This document shows positions 35,201 to 50,200 of a DNA stretch of 64,000 nucleotides, one piece after another. The notes below the pieces were generated by a model that worked only from the letters and a program-made list of their open reading frames with translations, was not told the origin of the DNA and ran no database searches. The stretch is taken from contig JADLSH010000390.1 of assembly GCA_016169945.1 (NCBI GenBank), positions 1,054,001-1,118,000 on the forward strand. Direction: 5' to 3'. This DNA is from Trachythela sp. YZ-2020. Taxonomy: Eukaryota; Cnidaria; Anthozoa; Malacalcyonacea; Clavulariidae. Numbering within the stretch: the stretch's first letter is position 1; every line of letters starts with the position of its first letter. The position numbers were made by a program, and so were the translations under genes.

Positions 35201-38200
35201 GTACAGAGTGTCTGTTAGTAGAGGTTCTACTATAATAATAGAACAATTTCTTTCTCTTTCTTAAAGCTAAGAAATGTCCAGCATTGCGAAAGTTATCTTT
35301 TGGTACAGTTGAACCAGTTGATTGTGTGACACGTGCACAGAATTATGGAGCAGGTTGTATATTCCGGTGTAGTAACGGATACGCAATGCAGGGCGGGGGT
35401 AACTTGGTCTGTAGAGAAGATGGTTCCTGGTCACATGATATACCAACTTGTAGAGGTGATTTTAAACTTTTCCTTGTAATTTTCTTTCTCTCACCACTAT
35501 CACCATTACCACAAATTGGTGGGGTCAATATCTATATTGACAACCTCAATTTAGATACAATCCTATAATTCAAATCCTATCCCTAATCCTAGTCTAACCC
35601 GGCCTGACCATAATCCTAACTCGGTACGTCGAAATGTGTTTTGGTTCACGAAATATCGAAGTTAAGAGTGCTCAATATCATAACTAAGGTAGAGCGACCG
35701 CATATACCCTTTGATATACCGTACCTGTATACTCTTTGTCCCAGCCTGCTACATGGGACAATCTTTCCAATATTATTTTATTTGTAGATACACAGCCTCC
35801 TATGATAGTATGTCCAACAAGCAGGACAATCGGAACTGACAAACACAAACCAACGGTAACTGTTGATTTTGGAGGTGTAGAGTATGGTGATAACTCTCAG
35901 CTGTTTGGAAATGCTCAAATCAAATTCAAGCAAAGTCCTGAAGGGATTCAAAGTCCACACAAATTTCCTCTTGGGAGAACCACAATTTCATATACAGTGG
36001 AGGACCAGGCGGGCAACATCAATAGATGTAGCTTCTCCGTCGAAGTTATAGGTAAACTACAAATTTCTAAAAGAAAGTGAAGTGCTGCGAAATGCTGGGC
36101 TTTTACTGAATAAACAAGTGTGACGACGGTTGGTGTTTTCTGAAGATTTATTGCGTGAAACAATTAAAAGCATAATTATGCGATTAGAATTTAGCGCGTG
36201 TTAATTAGAACCAATTACTTATATTCGGCACAACGCGCGCAAACGCGGAGCGGTTACCGTTAGTCATGCATTTGAAAGGCTATATTACTCGTTGACGTCA
36301 CAATGCATCGCTCGCAACATAACAACCAAAAATTCGCGTTTGTGCACGATTATTTAATACCGTACATTTTATATTTTACAAACGGTTACAAACAATTGGT
36401 TAAGGCGTCCAGCATTCTATATCAAGTACAGATCTCGCGTAGTTGTATCTCTGACGCAGTCAAAGCAGCAAGACCATCGGAAGCGGGGTAGAGGTGGGGG
36501 GTTTGACCCCCTGAAGTTGTACCATTTCCATTAAACGTAACATCATACAAAAAGATGAGTCTGTTTAGATGTTATTTATGTCAAATCCCTCGGAAAATGT
36601 AAAAAAAAACGCAGTCTTAGAATTAGTCCTTCATGATAAATTGTTATGATTTTTTTAATTTGTAGATAACGAGTCACCTCGAGTAATTTCATGTCCCAAA
36701 AATAAAGTGGTGGCAACTAAACATGATAAAGTAATTGTTACCTGGGAACCGGTTATATTTAAAGATAATTCTGGAGATAATAAACTGACGATTGTCGGAT
36801 CTGATCGAAATAACACTGAATTTGGGTCTGGTACATTTATCATCTCGTACACTGCAACAGATGGAAAGAATCCTGAAGCACAGTGTCTATTCACAATAAC
36901 AGTAACATGTAAGTATTAATGTGAGATAATTATTCGGGAGTGCGGGTGGCAGATACGGTTTACGCGCTGCCCCTTATACTACTGAGTTAAGCCAGCTAGC
37001 TACTGCACGAAGGTTGAGGATAGGGTGTTGTTACTTAGGGTGGGTGACTATTCTGCTCTGACCTTATGTGCTTTAACTCATGTAAGTAGTGGTTGGTTCC
37101 CTCCTGTGTGTCGATATAGGTTGGGTAATAGTTTTTTCGGCTACATCAAGGGATAGTTGAAATATTTACAGTCGAGCAAAAAAGGTGAATATAGCAGATT
37201 TAGTTGGTTAACAAAACATATATATTGCATAATTATTATGGTGTACAGTAATATGAATACTTGATACAGTAATATGAATATTTGATACAGTAATATGAAT
37301 ATTTGATACAGTAATATGAATACTTGATACAGTAATATGAATACTTGATACAGTAATATGAATACTTGATACAGTAATATGAATACTTGATACAGTAATA
37401 TGAATACTTGATACAGTAATATGAATATTTGATACAGTAATATGAATATTTGATACAGTAATATGAATACTTGATACAGTAATATGAATACTTGATACAG
37501 TAATATGAATACTTGATACAGTAATATGAATACTTGATACAGTAATATGAATACTTGATACAGTAATATGAATACTTGATACAGTAATATGAATATTTGA
37601 TACAGTAATATGAATATTTGATACAGTAATATGAATACTTGATACAGTAATATGAATACTTGATACAGTAATATGAATACTTGATACAGTAATATGAATA
37701 CTTGATACAGTAATATGAATACTTGATACAGTAATATGAATATTTGATACAGTAATATGAATATTTGATACAGTAATATGAATACTTGATACAGTAATAT
37801 GAATACTTGATACAGTAATATGAATACTTGATACAGTAATATGAATACTTGATACAGTAATATGAATACTTGATACAGTAATATGAATACTTGATACAGT
37901 AATATGAATACTTGATACAGTAATATGAATACTTGATATAGTAATATGAATACTTGATACAGTAATATGAATACTCGATACAGTAATATGAATACTTGAT
38001 ACAGTAATATGAGTTGGTAATTAATTAGTTGAATACAGTAATATGAATACTTGATACAGTAATATGAATACTTGATACAGTAATATGAATACTTGATACA
38101 GTAATATGAATACTTGATACAGTAATATGAATACTTGATACAGTAATATGAATACTTGATACAGTAATATGAATATTTGATACAGTAATATGAATATTTG

Positions 38201-41200
38201 ATACAGTAATATGAATACTTGATACAGTAATATGAATACTTGATACAGTAATATGAATACTTGATACAGTAATATGAATACTTGATACAGTAATATGAAT
38301 CTTGATACAGTAATATGAATACTTGATACAGTAATATGAATACTTGATACAGTAATATGAATACTTGATATAGTAATATGAATACTTGATACAGTAATAT
38401 GAATACTCGATACAGTAATATGAAAACTTGATACAGTAATATGAGTTGGTAATTAATTAGTTGAATAAAAATGTTACACAGTTTTCAGTTTCGCTTCGGT
38501 AACAAACGCCAGACATGGCCAAAAATTACGGACATATTTTTTCCAATTATATTTTTATCTACCTTACCTTGGAACTCTGATATGCAACATCAACTGCAAA
38601 CAGTCAATTCTATAACGTCATGTTAATTGTAAATCGCAAAATCTTGTAACTTGCCGAAATCGTTGGTTGCCAAACAAAGTATTTCGAAATGTATAATATT
38701 GGCCTAGTTAAAAGGTACGTTCACACACAGCGATTTGTCGCGCCGATTTTAGGTTTTGCTGAATGTTAATGACGAATATTTTCAGTTGATGATGTCACCA
38801 GATGACGTTTGCCACGTATTTTTCAAATATCATTAACGTGCATCTGAAATCGGCCCGACAAATCGCAACGTGTGAACGTACCTTTAGGTAACTATCCATT
38901 ATGCATTTTAGTTTATTCCTAGTACTGTATTTTTGTATGAGGTTAAATAGACAATATAGTTATAAACTTAACTCTATATAAATATAAAACCGGATGGGGT
39001 TAACTCAAACCAAACCAAACCAAACCAATATTACACTTTTCGCTAAATACTTCAATGGACGGTTTGTTTTGCAACCATGCAATGATTTTGGCAAAATACA
39101 AACAACCTACGATTTGCAAGAATTCGTTATACAGTTTTGATACTGTTTGCAGTTGAGGCCATATTTCCATGTGCATGATATATGCAAATGAATGAGGAAA
39201 AATAATTTTGTCCGTGATTTCTAGCCATGTTTTAATGATGAACGGTCCCTTATTTTCATGTTAAGCACATTACAGCATATGGGGAATATTAGCATATTAT
39301 TGTGTGGCCTTTGCATCCTAGCGTGTAAACATTTTCCATATGGTGAAATTGTTTATTTAAGTTTAATTCCTGATATATTTTCCCTTTGTATTTCAGCAAT
39401 ACCGTGTCCATATTACTCACCACCCATCAATGGAGGTGTCGCAATGATACAGTACTTCGGTGCACCGGCTGCATCTATAAGTTGTAATAAAGGATATGAC
39501 TTTGCAACCACGCCTGCTTGGTTGTACCAATGTTTTAGTGATGGCAATTGGCTCTTGTTTCCCCAACAGGCCACAATGCCATGGCCTGATTGTACAGGTA
39601 AAGTTATTGTTTTTTACTGATAGTCAGGGACAGAGCTCATTAATATTTTAGTGCCTGTGAGCAAAATTCATAACTTCAAAATGTGCCTTAAAAAGGCATC
39701 GTCAGTTTAGGTTTCAAGAGCTAAATATTGTCACAATTTGCGCCATTGACATCATTCTCAGCTTTCCTATCCATTAACTTTTATTTAGTGTTTTAATTTC
39801 TTTTTATATTTTCTATAAGCCCTTCGAAATATATCAAGATACCGAAATGACTAACATAACAACTTAAAATCTAACGAAACGTCTAAGTATGATGTCAAAA
39901 GAGGGGAAACCTGACTTATTAATTATAATAAGTGTATTAGTGTATATATTATCTATTTTGTGATCTAGTTGTCTACAACGCTGACGCTAGAAAAGGAATG
40001 GAATTCCAGTACTTCTCCGGTAATTGCACAGATCCTGCAGTTCAACGAGAAGCGAAGGAAACCTTCTTGAAAGTTTTCAACGATTTTCTACAAACTCAAT
40101 TTCCTGATTATTGTGATATTGAACAGAGTTGCAGAGTCGAGAATGTTCAAGTGCTATGTGGTGAAAAACAAGCAATTGGAAACCGACGTAAACGTGGAAT
40201 TCCAGGGGTAGGTAAAGTAGATACTGTAAAACCCATGTATGAGGATTTTAACCACGCTAGGTTTTACGGCAATAGGTATTGTTTGATAACCTTGGTTTTA
40301 CATACAATAAGCGTTGTTTGTATTTTCTTCATTTGCATTCATTTTGGAGACAATATTAATAACTATTATATTATATACTTGCATGCCTACACTTTTCCTT
40401 AAGAAAACTCCCCTCCCCCTACTTAATAAATGAAGTAGTTTCCAATTTACCAGCAAACAAATTAATTTATAAGAACCTTTATAGGGTAACGTTGGAAAAT
40501 ATAGGCTCTTGTACGCAGATTTTTACAGCAGCATGACTGCGGATGTTAACAATAGCTGGACCAGTAGCTCAACTGCCGTTTTTGAGGAAAATTTCAATTT
40601 TCTGAACTGCAGAATTTTCTTTGCCAGCAACTACATCATTGCGGTCAAACCAGCAATTCATTGATCACTCTCTTTATCGCAGCTGTTTATTTAAGCTCAA
40701 ACCAATATTACGTTCACCGCCACCTTTCATTTGATATAGTTTCGTAGTTGTTCTGTCAGTGTATTATTTTTTTTCATTATAATCATTTGTAAATATCTTA
40801 TTTTCCAGAAAACTGTATTTATTGACGTTGAAGTAAAAATGGAAAACAAGAAAGGGAAAAGACCACAAGAACTTATGAGTGCGCTCGACAGTGTCTCAGG
40901 ACAAGTTAAAAATGAACCAAAACTGCAGCAACTTCAAGCTGACAAACAAATGCTGACTTACGAGCAACTTTTGGAGAATCCTGCTGAAATTTCGTGTCGA
41001 AATGGCAGTATTTTTGGAATGAATACTTCCCCCACCAAGGGAGCCAACCAGAAATGTCGTAAGTACAAAGAGAATGTCAACTTCCCCCTCCCCCAAAAGA
41101 AATAATTTGAAAGCGTGTGTTGGAACAGGCGAACAGCCATCTATTTCTCAATTTTCTGGTTGTTTGTAGTAAAGAATGACGATTTTCATTGCTCTGCAGA

Positions 41201-44200
41201 AAATTCTCATTTTCGACGGTGCTTGTGATACTCCCTCCTCCTCTTGTGTAAATATGTGACTCTTAGTCGAATACCCCCTAACCCCAAAGCGTCACGTATT
41301 TTCGATCTCTCCTTATCAACAGCTGACGTTAAGTCAATATCGCAAGTATAGAGCCTGACTTGCGAGTTTGACGTTATGCATGCGCGATTATATCCCAATT
41401 CTCCCCCGTCTTGGGTTCTTGTTGGCGGCCTATCCGAAGGTTTATAACTATTAACATAATTCCAATAAGACTTATTTATAAAATGCATGTCAGACTGCAC
41501 TTCAAGTGATTCTCTTGATATAGTCGAATAAAGCCAAACTTTACAGAACAGTAATTCTTAATCACTTTTGTATTGAATATATTGTCCATTTCTCCCCACA
41601 GAAAGTTGTCCTGCTGGCACGTACTTTGATCCAAAACTGAAGTCATGTCAAGACTGCCATAAAGATACTTATCAGGAAGAAAGTGGTCGCTTTCACTGCA
41701 ATAAATGTCCGAAGAGAACATTCACAACTGGACCTAAAACCCAAAACGCAACTGACTGTCGAGGTATGTAGTCAAAAAGTACCCAGTTTATTTTTAAGAA
41801 AATCTTTTTCAATTCGTTTTTAGACTTTTTACTAAATGTTCGCAAGTGTTTCGTTTACTATATAAATTCTAACTCTATATTTAAAGAGGCTTATACCTAA
41901 TAGCAAGGCTGACTATTTGAAATTGATTAGAGACTGTTAATGTGTATTACTAACAGCTGTCACGAGCGTAAACCCCCAGAAAAATGGCCATATTGCTGAT
42001 CATTCATTGGATGACATCGTATACGAACAACAAAATTTCTGCAAATTGCCACAACGCATGTTAATTAAAAATGTTCACATTAATCACACATGAGTAACCA
42101 AACAAGAGAACGGAGAGAACGGAGAGAACGGAGAGAACGGAGAGAACGGAGAGAACGGAGAGAACGGAGAGAACGGAGAGAACGGAGAGAACGGAGAGAA
42201 CGGAGAGAACGGAGAGAACGGAGAGAACGGAGAGAACGGAGAGAACGGAGAGAACGGAGAGAACGGAGAGAACGGAGAGAACGGAGAGAACGGAGAGAAC
42301 GGAGAGAACGGAGAGAACGGAGAGAACGGAGAGAACGGAGAGAACGGAGGGAACGGAGGGAACGGAGGAACGGAGGAACGGAGGAACGGAGGAACGGAGG
42401 AACGGAGGGAACGGAGGGAACGGAGGGAACGGAGGGAACGGAGGGAACGGAGGGAACGGAGTGAACGGAGGGAACGGAGAGAACGGAGGGAACGGAGGGA
42501 ACGGAGGGAACGGAGGGAACGGAGAGAACGGAGGGAACGGAGGGAACGGAGGGAACGGAGGGAACGGAGAGAACGGAGAGAACGGAGAGAACGAAGAGAA
42601 CGGAGGGAACGGAGAGAACGGAGAGAACGGAGAGAACGGAGAGAACGGAGAGAACGGAGGGAACGGAGGGAACGGAGAGAACGGAGAGAACGGAGAGAAC
42701 GGAGAGAACGGAGAGAACGGAGGGAACGGAGGGAACGGAGGGAACGGAGGGAACGGAGGGAACGGAGGGAACGGAGGAACGGAGGAACGGAGGGAACGGA
42801 GGGAACGGAGGGAACGGTGGGAACAGAGAGAACAGTGAACAGTGAACAGAGAACAGAGAACAGAGAACAGAATAATAAGAACACCGCGTGAAGAAAATAC
42901 TTCGTGAAGACAATATTATTTCCAGTCTTTTGAATAAAAGCAGTCAATACGCGGACGTTTGACCGCGTGTGTTAACAATAATACGAGCAACAAAATTACT
43001 GTGACTTACAGTATACAATAGTATGCAAATTTCATGGTCAGTTAAGGCAGGTTGACCTGTCGATTTGCGTAACACACAGTTAGTTATATGGGTCATGCCT
43101 GCCATATGGAGTAAAGTCCTTTTCGACAATGGGTGTAGATTGCTAAAACGCCAAAAAGATGACGATGGAATGAATAGAATTTATGAATCTGTTTAGCAAA
43201 TGCACCACAAGGCCGATCACAGGCTACACAATGATAAATATAATTATTTTAACCTCAAAGTGTTCTACATTGTTACTTGCCAATTAATTTATAACATGCT
43301 TGATAATATTCTTTTAACTATCTGCCTAAATTTCAGCTAAATGTCCCGCTGGAGAGTATTCAGAAAATGGTCTTCAGAATTGTCTAGCATGTGCAATTGG
43401 TTATTATCAACATGTTGAAGGAAGTCAAAGTTGTGTCAAGTGTCCTGGAGCTACCATTACCTCCAGTGAAGCTGCAAAGTCCATCAACGAATGTGGCGGT
43501 GAGTGCAAAACACCAGTGGTGAAGCCACCAAGCACATAGACAATACATTTCTAAAGGTTTGAAAAAATTTGCAGAGCATGACCGGTTGGTATGTCTCGCT
43601 TCGCCACTGAAAAGCACTAAACCGAAACAATATGTTTGTACTAGTTTGTGTGTTACCTATATACTTTAATGTTAAATTTTTAAATATCATCTTTGAGTGA
43701 CAGAAATATATCTGGCTCGTCCTCAGCAAATTTTCTTAACCCACGACTTTTTACCCTCGCATTCCTTACTGGTCCAGTGTTATTAGAAGAGGAAATCGGA
43801 GTACTGCTGTGTTTGCCGGAGTAAAACTGGAAGCACTCATCTCACATGCAACTGAGGCAATATTATAATGAGACTACTGCATAGTACAGGAATCAAAGCC
43901 CAGTGGAAAAAGTGAAAGTCAAATGTACTAACCACTTTGCCACCAAAAAACCAACATACTCACTATGTGGAAGTAATACAAGTCGTTTTACTTTAATCTA
44001 GTTCCGTGTGCTCCAGGATCATTCTCAAAGACAGGCGTAGAACCATGTGAATTATGTACTGTTGGACAATATCAAAGTTTGTTTAATCAAAAGGAATGTT
44101 CTCCCTGTGCTGGAGGTAAAACTACCCGAGGGATAGGAGCAGTTAGTAGCAGAGAATGCCAAGGTAAATTTTTAACATTTAAATCTACTTTCGCGTAAAA

Positions 44201-47200
44201 TTTATCTTTAAAATACTAGTTCGTTCGAGAAATTATATCATACTCTAAAAGTCTTTATCATAGACATAGTGATCTTTAAAACGCATAGTGTTTCTAGTTA
44301 TGAACGTCAGATATGGTCCATATGAACGCATGAAATATGAACGTTTTCATCAAGACGAAAGCTATGTAAAGCATTCTTGTGTTGTGTTGTGTGAGATATA
44401 ACCACTCGCCTTCATACTGCACATAGCTTGCGATTTGTCTAGATGAAAACGTTTGTATACTTCAATTAACTTAAAGATATAAATGATATTTGGTGAGAAA
44501 AATGGACTGAAAATTTATGTTAATCAGCAGGATTTTGTATCAGATACTAGCTCCATCGTCTTCATCGTTTCTTTTGGAAAATTGAACGCGTGTACAGAGG
44601 ACTGGGGACTACTCTGCTATTCTTTTTGTGTTTTTGGCATGAATTATTAATGAGAATTACAAGGTGTAATAATTAATACCTTACTAACAGCTAGTGTTTC
44701 CACTCCTTCACTCTCACACTTAATTTTCATTTTTAGTACTCAATCTTTGTGCGTTGCAACCCTGCAGTAATGGAGCAAATTGCCAGGCCACAGGGAACAC
44801 GTACGAATGTCATTGTTTACCGGGTTTCCAAGGTGATAATTGTGAGTTTGAAATTGACGAATGTGAATCAAGTCCTTGTTACCAGGGAGCTTCTTGTCTC
44901 AATAAGGTTAGTATAAGTAAAAAGAAGTATCTAGAACCATGATCAAAAGTGGGGGTCCAGTGAAGGTAATATTTCTTCAATAAGCTGCGGTGGTCTTAGT
45001 CTGAACTACCGGGAAAAGGGCAAACGGAAAATTTGAGCGAATGCTCAGTGCTCTTTGTCTGGAAGTTAGGTCCTTGGTACGAGAATATACAGTATGTTGT
45101 AACACTGCAGCGTCATTTGGGCTCTTGAACATTAACCGTTTGGGCAGTTTATGCTATGTGTAAAGTTTCTAAAATTAAAAGGATCGTGTAGTCCGTATTC
45201 TTCAATTGATTCGCTTGCCCGCCGCCTTGTGCTTTCTCCGGCGCTCATTCCCACTATATACTGGCGTGTAAATCATGTTTAACTTTTTTCAGGTGAATAG
45301 TTACGTATGCGTCTGTCCTCCAGGGCAAACTGGTAAACATTGTGATCAGAAAGTTGGTTCCTTCTGTTCAACTAATCCATGTGTAAATGGCGCATGTATT
45401 GAAGAACCAGACCGCTTTGTTTGTAACTGCAGGCCTGGATATACGGGAGTTTTCTGTGAGAGTCAAATTAATGTAAGTTACCGCCTCTTTTAGTTATAGG
45501 GCCTGTTCATAAGTGCCCATTTACCGAGATCTCGTTCCATCGCGTTCATGTGAGGAAGCATTCATGCTTAGTTTCCGAGGTTTCGAATTTGCCGACATTC
45601 AAGGCACGCATGATGAAAATTTCCCATATGAACACGCCTGCCCGCTTATCGGTATGAAATTAAGAAATTGAAATTTGCCAGTCTTACTGTTTTAATTTAA
45701 GTTTGTTTTACAATAAGACATCAAATCTATGGTTAGAGTGGATGATTTTCCCTGCAAACAAAGCAAGCATCGTCAAAATTTGAATGACCTACGCCCCTCC
45801 TCCCATTATTATTATGAACGCACAAAAAATGTTCTTCCCACCAAGCCGAGACTTCTCGGTAAGCGGGCTCATTTGAACTGGTCCACTGAAATGTTTCATC
45901 GAGATGGCGGCCGAGTCGTCCGAGTTCTATTTTGAAGCAGAAATAATGTTTAATTTTATAGGCAGTCTCAGCTTAGTCGTTTTGCTATATATTTGACCTA
46001 AATGCACTAGCCACTACATCTAATATTCACGAAGGTCTATTATCTAATACGGACACCGAATGCAACGCGTCCGAACTCCGAACGGTGTTCTTCCAACACG
46101 ATGACCTCACTTCTAAGACTCTACTGACAGTTTTAACACTTTCATCTAAATTTCTTAATGTACAGTATTGATATACTGTCTATCAGAAGCATACTACTAT
46201 ATTGTCTTAGTTACATACTGTAAACGAATCACTATTTTGGAACAAAATAATAAGTGTTTTGTGTAACTGCAATAAGATATTGCATTACATACACAAACTA
46301 TCATAACTTGATCACCGGAATGTCAGCAATAAAGAGGTGATGTTTAATTGTACATGCTCTCAGGTTTGTAACGAAAATATGTGAAAATTTTGTCGGGACA
46401 ATGGAATTGTCCGTAATAGAGAGGTATTCGTATTAGAGAGGTGTCCATAAGGAGAGGTTCGACTATATTTCTATTTTTTAGGAATGTGCCTCGGTCCCAT
46501 GTGAAAATGGTGGGAAATGTACTGATCTACATCCGGGATATGACTGCCAATGTCGGACGGGATACAATGGCGTTAATTGTCAGATTGTTGAAGATGGGTG
46601 CGCCAGCGATCCATGTGAAAACCAAGCCACGTGTCAGAGTCTTGGCAAGGACTTCCAGTGCACATGCGCAAACGGTTATACTGGAAAACGGTGTGATATA
46701 AATATCAATGATTGCGCAACACTCCCTTGCAGAAATGGCGCGAAATGTGTTGATCACGTTGGTGGTTATACTTGTGAATGTGCAAGGAACTTTGGCGGGA
46801 AAAATTGCGAAATTGGTAAGAACAAATATTTATAACTAGAAGAATAAATTACTGTACTTGTGATAAGATCAGATTTTTCAGTTGACGCAATGATGTACGC
46901 CGTTATACGTTTCTAACTTAAATATATTGCAATGTAATAAACGTGTAACAAAGGTTTGTCAAATTAGCATGCGAGTATCTACCACAAAGCTTTTACGAAT
47001 TTAGCTGTAATCATGGACTTAAGACCGCTTTTATTTTTTACAAGATTATATTTTCTCTTGCTACTCTGTATGAAGTGACTGAGTTGTGGAAACGTTTGGT
47101 CATTAATGTAATTTTTTCCGGGGATTGTATTCAATACTTAAACCAGTGTAGCGAGCGAAAATATTCTGATATTAAATATCTGGTTGCCGTTAATTCATAA

Positions 47201-50200
47201 ACTTCAAGATTATATAAATTCAGATACCTTCAATCACAAATTCCTGTTCTTTATTCGTTCTCTCATTGAAGTAACATAATGCTGTGTTACCGTTCTGGAC
47301 ACGTTTGATTTTGCGTTAGGAATACGTTCGAGAATAACGCGTAAGAAAGCGTTCTGGAATGCGTGGCCGTTTTGCGAAACGTGTTCTTACACTATTTGGG
47401 TCGTAAGTCACTCGGAATCTCTCATATACATGCAGTAAGAGCTATTTAGGGTTTTTCACTACATTGAACTGAAGAAAAAGAGGTTGCAAAAAGTTTGACT
47501 TTTAGTATTTTTGTACTTTTAGCTCGACCAATGGACTTTGATCTGCGCTTCGGAGAAGAACTTGGAGTCGGTTCCAGTTCCCTGATGTTGAAGAATGACA
47601 TCACAGCATTTACTGCTGCATTCTGGATGAAAGTTGCTGAGATTGATAGTGGTGACCCTGGGACGCCTTTATCTTATGCTGTTGAACATCAAGGTTCTTA
47701 TTTATTTATTTCTAATTAAGATATATAAAGTATTGCCCCAGTGTAATGAGGTCATATCACTTGTTGAGAGAAAAACCAACCGGCGGGCCACCGGCCATAG
47801 AACACAGAGGACGAGTGCATGATTGAGATACTGGAAAATACTATACAGGCTGTATAAAAAAACGGAATCCTCACTTCAAATGCAGATTTTGAAAAGAATA
47901 AAGCAGTAAAGCCTATATGTTTAGATTCATTTGAAAGCTTAGCCATTCAGCTTTTCAACGGTTGGTTACTTTTTAAATTTGAATGATTGATACATGAAAA
48001 TGATGCATTCTACTAAATGATGCATGCCGTTATTACTTGAGCTAAAGGCATAAATAACCACTTGTTAGAACGAAAAATGAATGAGCTTTAAAACAAGACT
48101 AAAATAATTTTTTCTGGATTAATATTTTGAAAATTATTAAGCATAAAAAATGGATTCCTTTTTTTTATACACCCTGTATATAAGCACTAAACGCGAGATA
48201 TCCAACCAACATATATGACGAGCAGTGGCGTAGCCAGCCCGCCGATTTGGTCCCGCTATGCAATTTCAAATCATTATCATTAGTCATTTCTTTAGAAATT
48301 GATTGTTTTCACCGTCAATGAACACGAACAAATTTGCATAGCGGGACTAAATCGGCGGGCTGGCTACGCTACTGATGACGAGCTGTACAGAAATGATTTA
48401 TATCCCTTCTTTAAAAAGAACCCTCGGCAAACTACGAAGACTTGTTACGAAACATTTAAAAATTTCGTTGGTTTCTCGAATGTTTCTCCATTCGTCCACT
48501 CTTGGAAACGTTGCGGAGGCAAAAATATTTTCCAACAAATTTAAAATTATATTTTGTTTTCCAAGTATGATTTTTGTTGTTTATCCACCTTCGGGAAACA
48601 TGGCTAAAAAGAATATTTCCGCAACATTTTTTCCTAGCTCGCCCTGGGCGTTAAGTGTAGGATTAAAGGATTACCGAATGGTTTTCCGTGCAGGATTGCG
48701 TGATCCTAACACGCGGGATGTTGCGAGACTTTCTGAAAGCGTAAAAAATACGAGCCAATAGGCGAGTATTTTAGCTTTCAGAAAGTCGAGCTCTCGTTCA
48801 AGTGTTGGATCGCACTTCAACCATTAATTATTTATAAAATAAAATTATAGAATAAACACAAATTTTAAAAACAACCGAAATCTAAAATTTTCCGTAAATT
48901 TTTTCCAATACTCATCCTGCACGGGTATTGACCAATCACAGCTCGCGTAGTAAACATGTTATTTTATAAACTGCTTTCCCGTTTTGTTGAGTTGTTTCAC
49001 CGTGTCTACATGGCATTAACGTGGTTTTTACACACTTGATTAAACCCCAGTGCCAGTTTGATCAATGGGTGTTACACTGCATGTAAAGCTCTTTCTATAA
49101 AAATTTGAGCGAGTGTAATCCAGGCTTTTTGGCATATTGACCATCACAACGTTTATTTTTCAGGGAAGGTATACGACAATGCTTTGGTTATTCATGATTA
49201 TTCTGGTTTTGATGTATTTATCAACAATGAAAGATATAGGACAAATGTCGATGCAGATGATGGGAAATGGCATCATATTGCGGTCAGTTGGGCAAGCTCG
49301 TCTGGCAAAGTGATATTATATAAAGATGGAAGTCCTGTCTCACAGGGAACAGTTCAGAAGAACAAAGTAAGTTGGCAAAATATTGGGGATGTAAATTTAG
49401 GTTGATAATGATGTCCCTCTCATTGCAGATATCCCTCTCTTTCATTGCTGGTATCCCTCTCTTTCGTTGCTGATATTCCTCTCTTTCATTGCTGGTATCC
49501 CTCTCTTTCGTTGCTGATATCCCTCTCTTTCGTTGCTGATATCCCTCACTTTCATTGCTGATATCCCTCTCTTTCGTTGCTGATATCCCTCTCTTTCATT
49601 GCTGATATCCCTCTCTTTCATTGCTGATATCCCTCTCTTTCATTGCTGATATCCCTCTCTCTCATTGCTGACATCCCTCTCTTTCGTTGCTGATATTCCT
49701 ATCTTTCATTGCTGATATCCCTCTCTTTCATTGCTGATATCCCTCTCTTTCGTTGCTGATATCCCTCTCTTTCATTGCTGATATCCCTCTCTTTCATTGC
49801 TGATATCCCTCTCTTTCATTGCTGATATCCCTCTCTTTCATTTCTGATATCCCTCTCTTTCATTGCTGATATCCCTCTCTTTCGTTGCTGATATCCCTCT
49901 CTTTCATTGCTGATATCCCTCTCTTTCATTTCTGATATCCCTCTCTTTCATTGCTGATATCTGTCTCTTTCGTTGCTGATATCCCTCTCTTTCATTGCTG
50001 ATATCCCTCTCTTTCATTTCTGATATCCCTCTCTTTCATTGCTGATATCTCTCTCTTTCATTGCTGATATCCCTCTCTTTCGTTGCTGATATCCCTCTCT
50101 TTCATTGCTGATATCCCTCTCTTTCATTTCTGATATCCCTCTCTTTCATTGCTGTATCCCTCTCTTTCATTGCTGATATCCCTCTCTTTCGTTGCAGATA

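Noticed and set aside
34330..35224. CRISPR-like array
   Set aside because: Direct repeats without unique spacers; a G-rich minisatellite in an animal intron.
42080..42947. Open frames up to 287 codons on both strands (Arg/Glu, Ser/Leu/Arg, Ser/Val/Pro repeats)
   Set aside because: They simply translate the 9-bp minisatellite, whose unit contains no stop in any frame.
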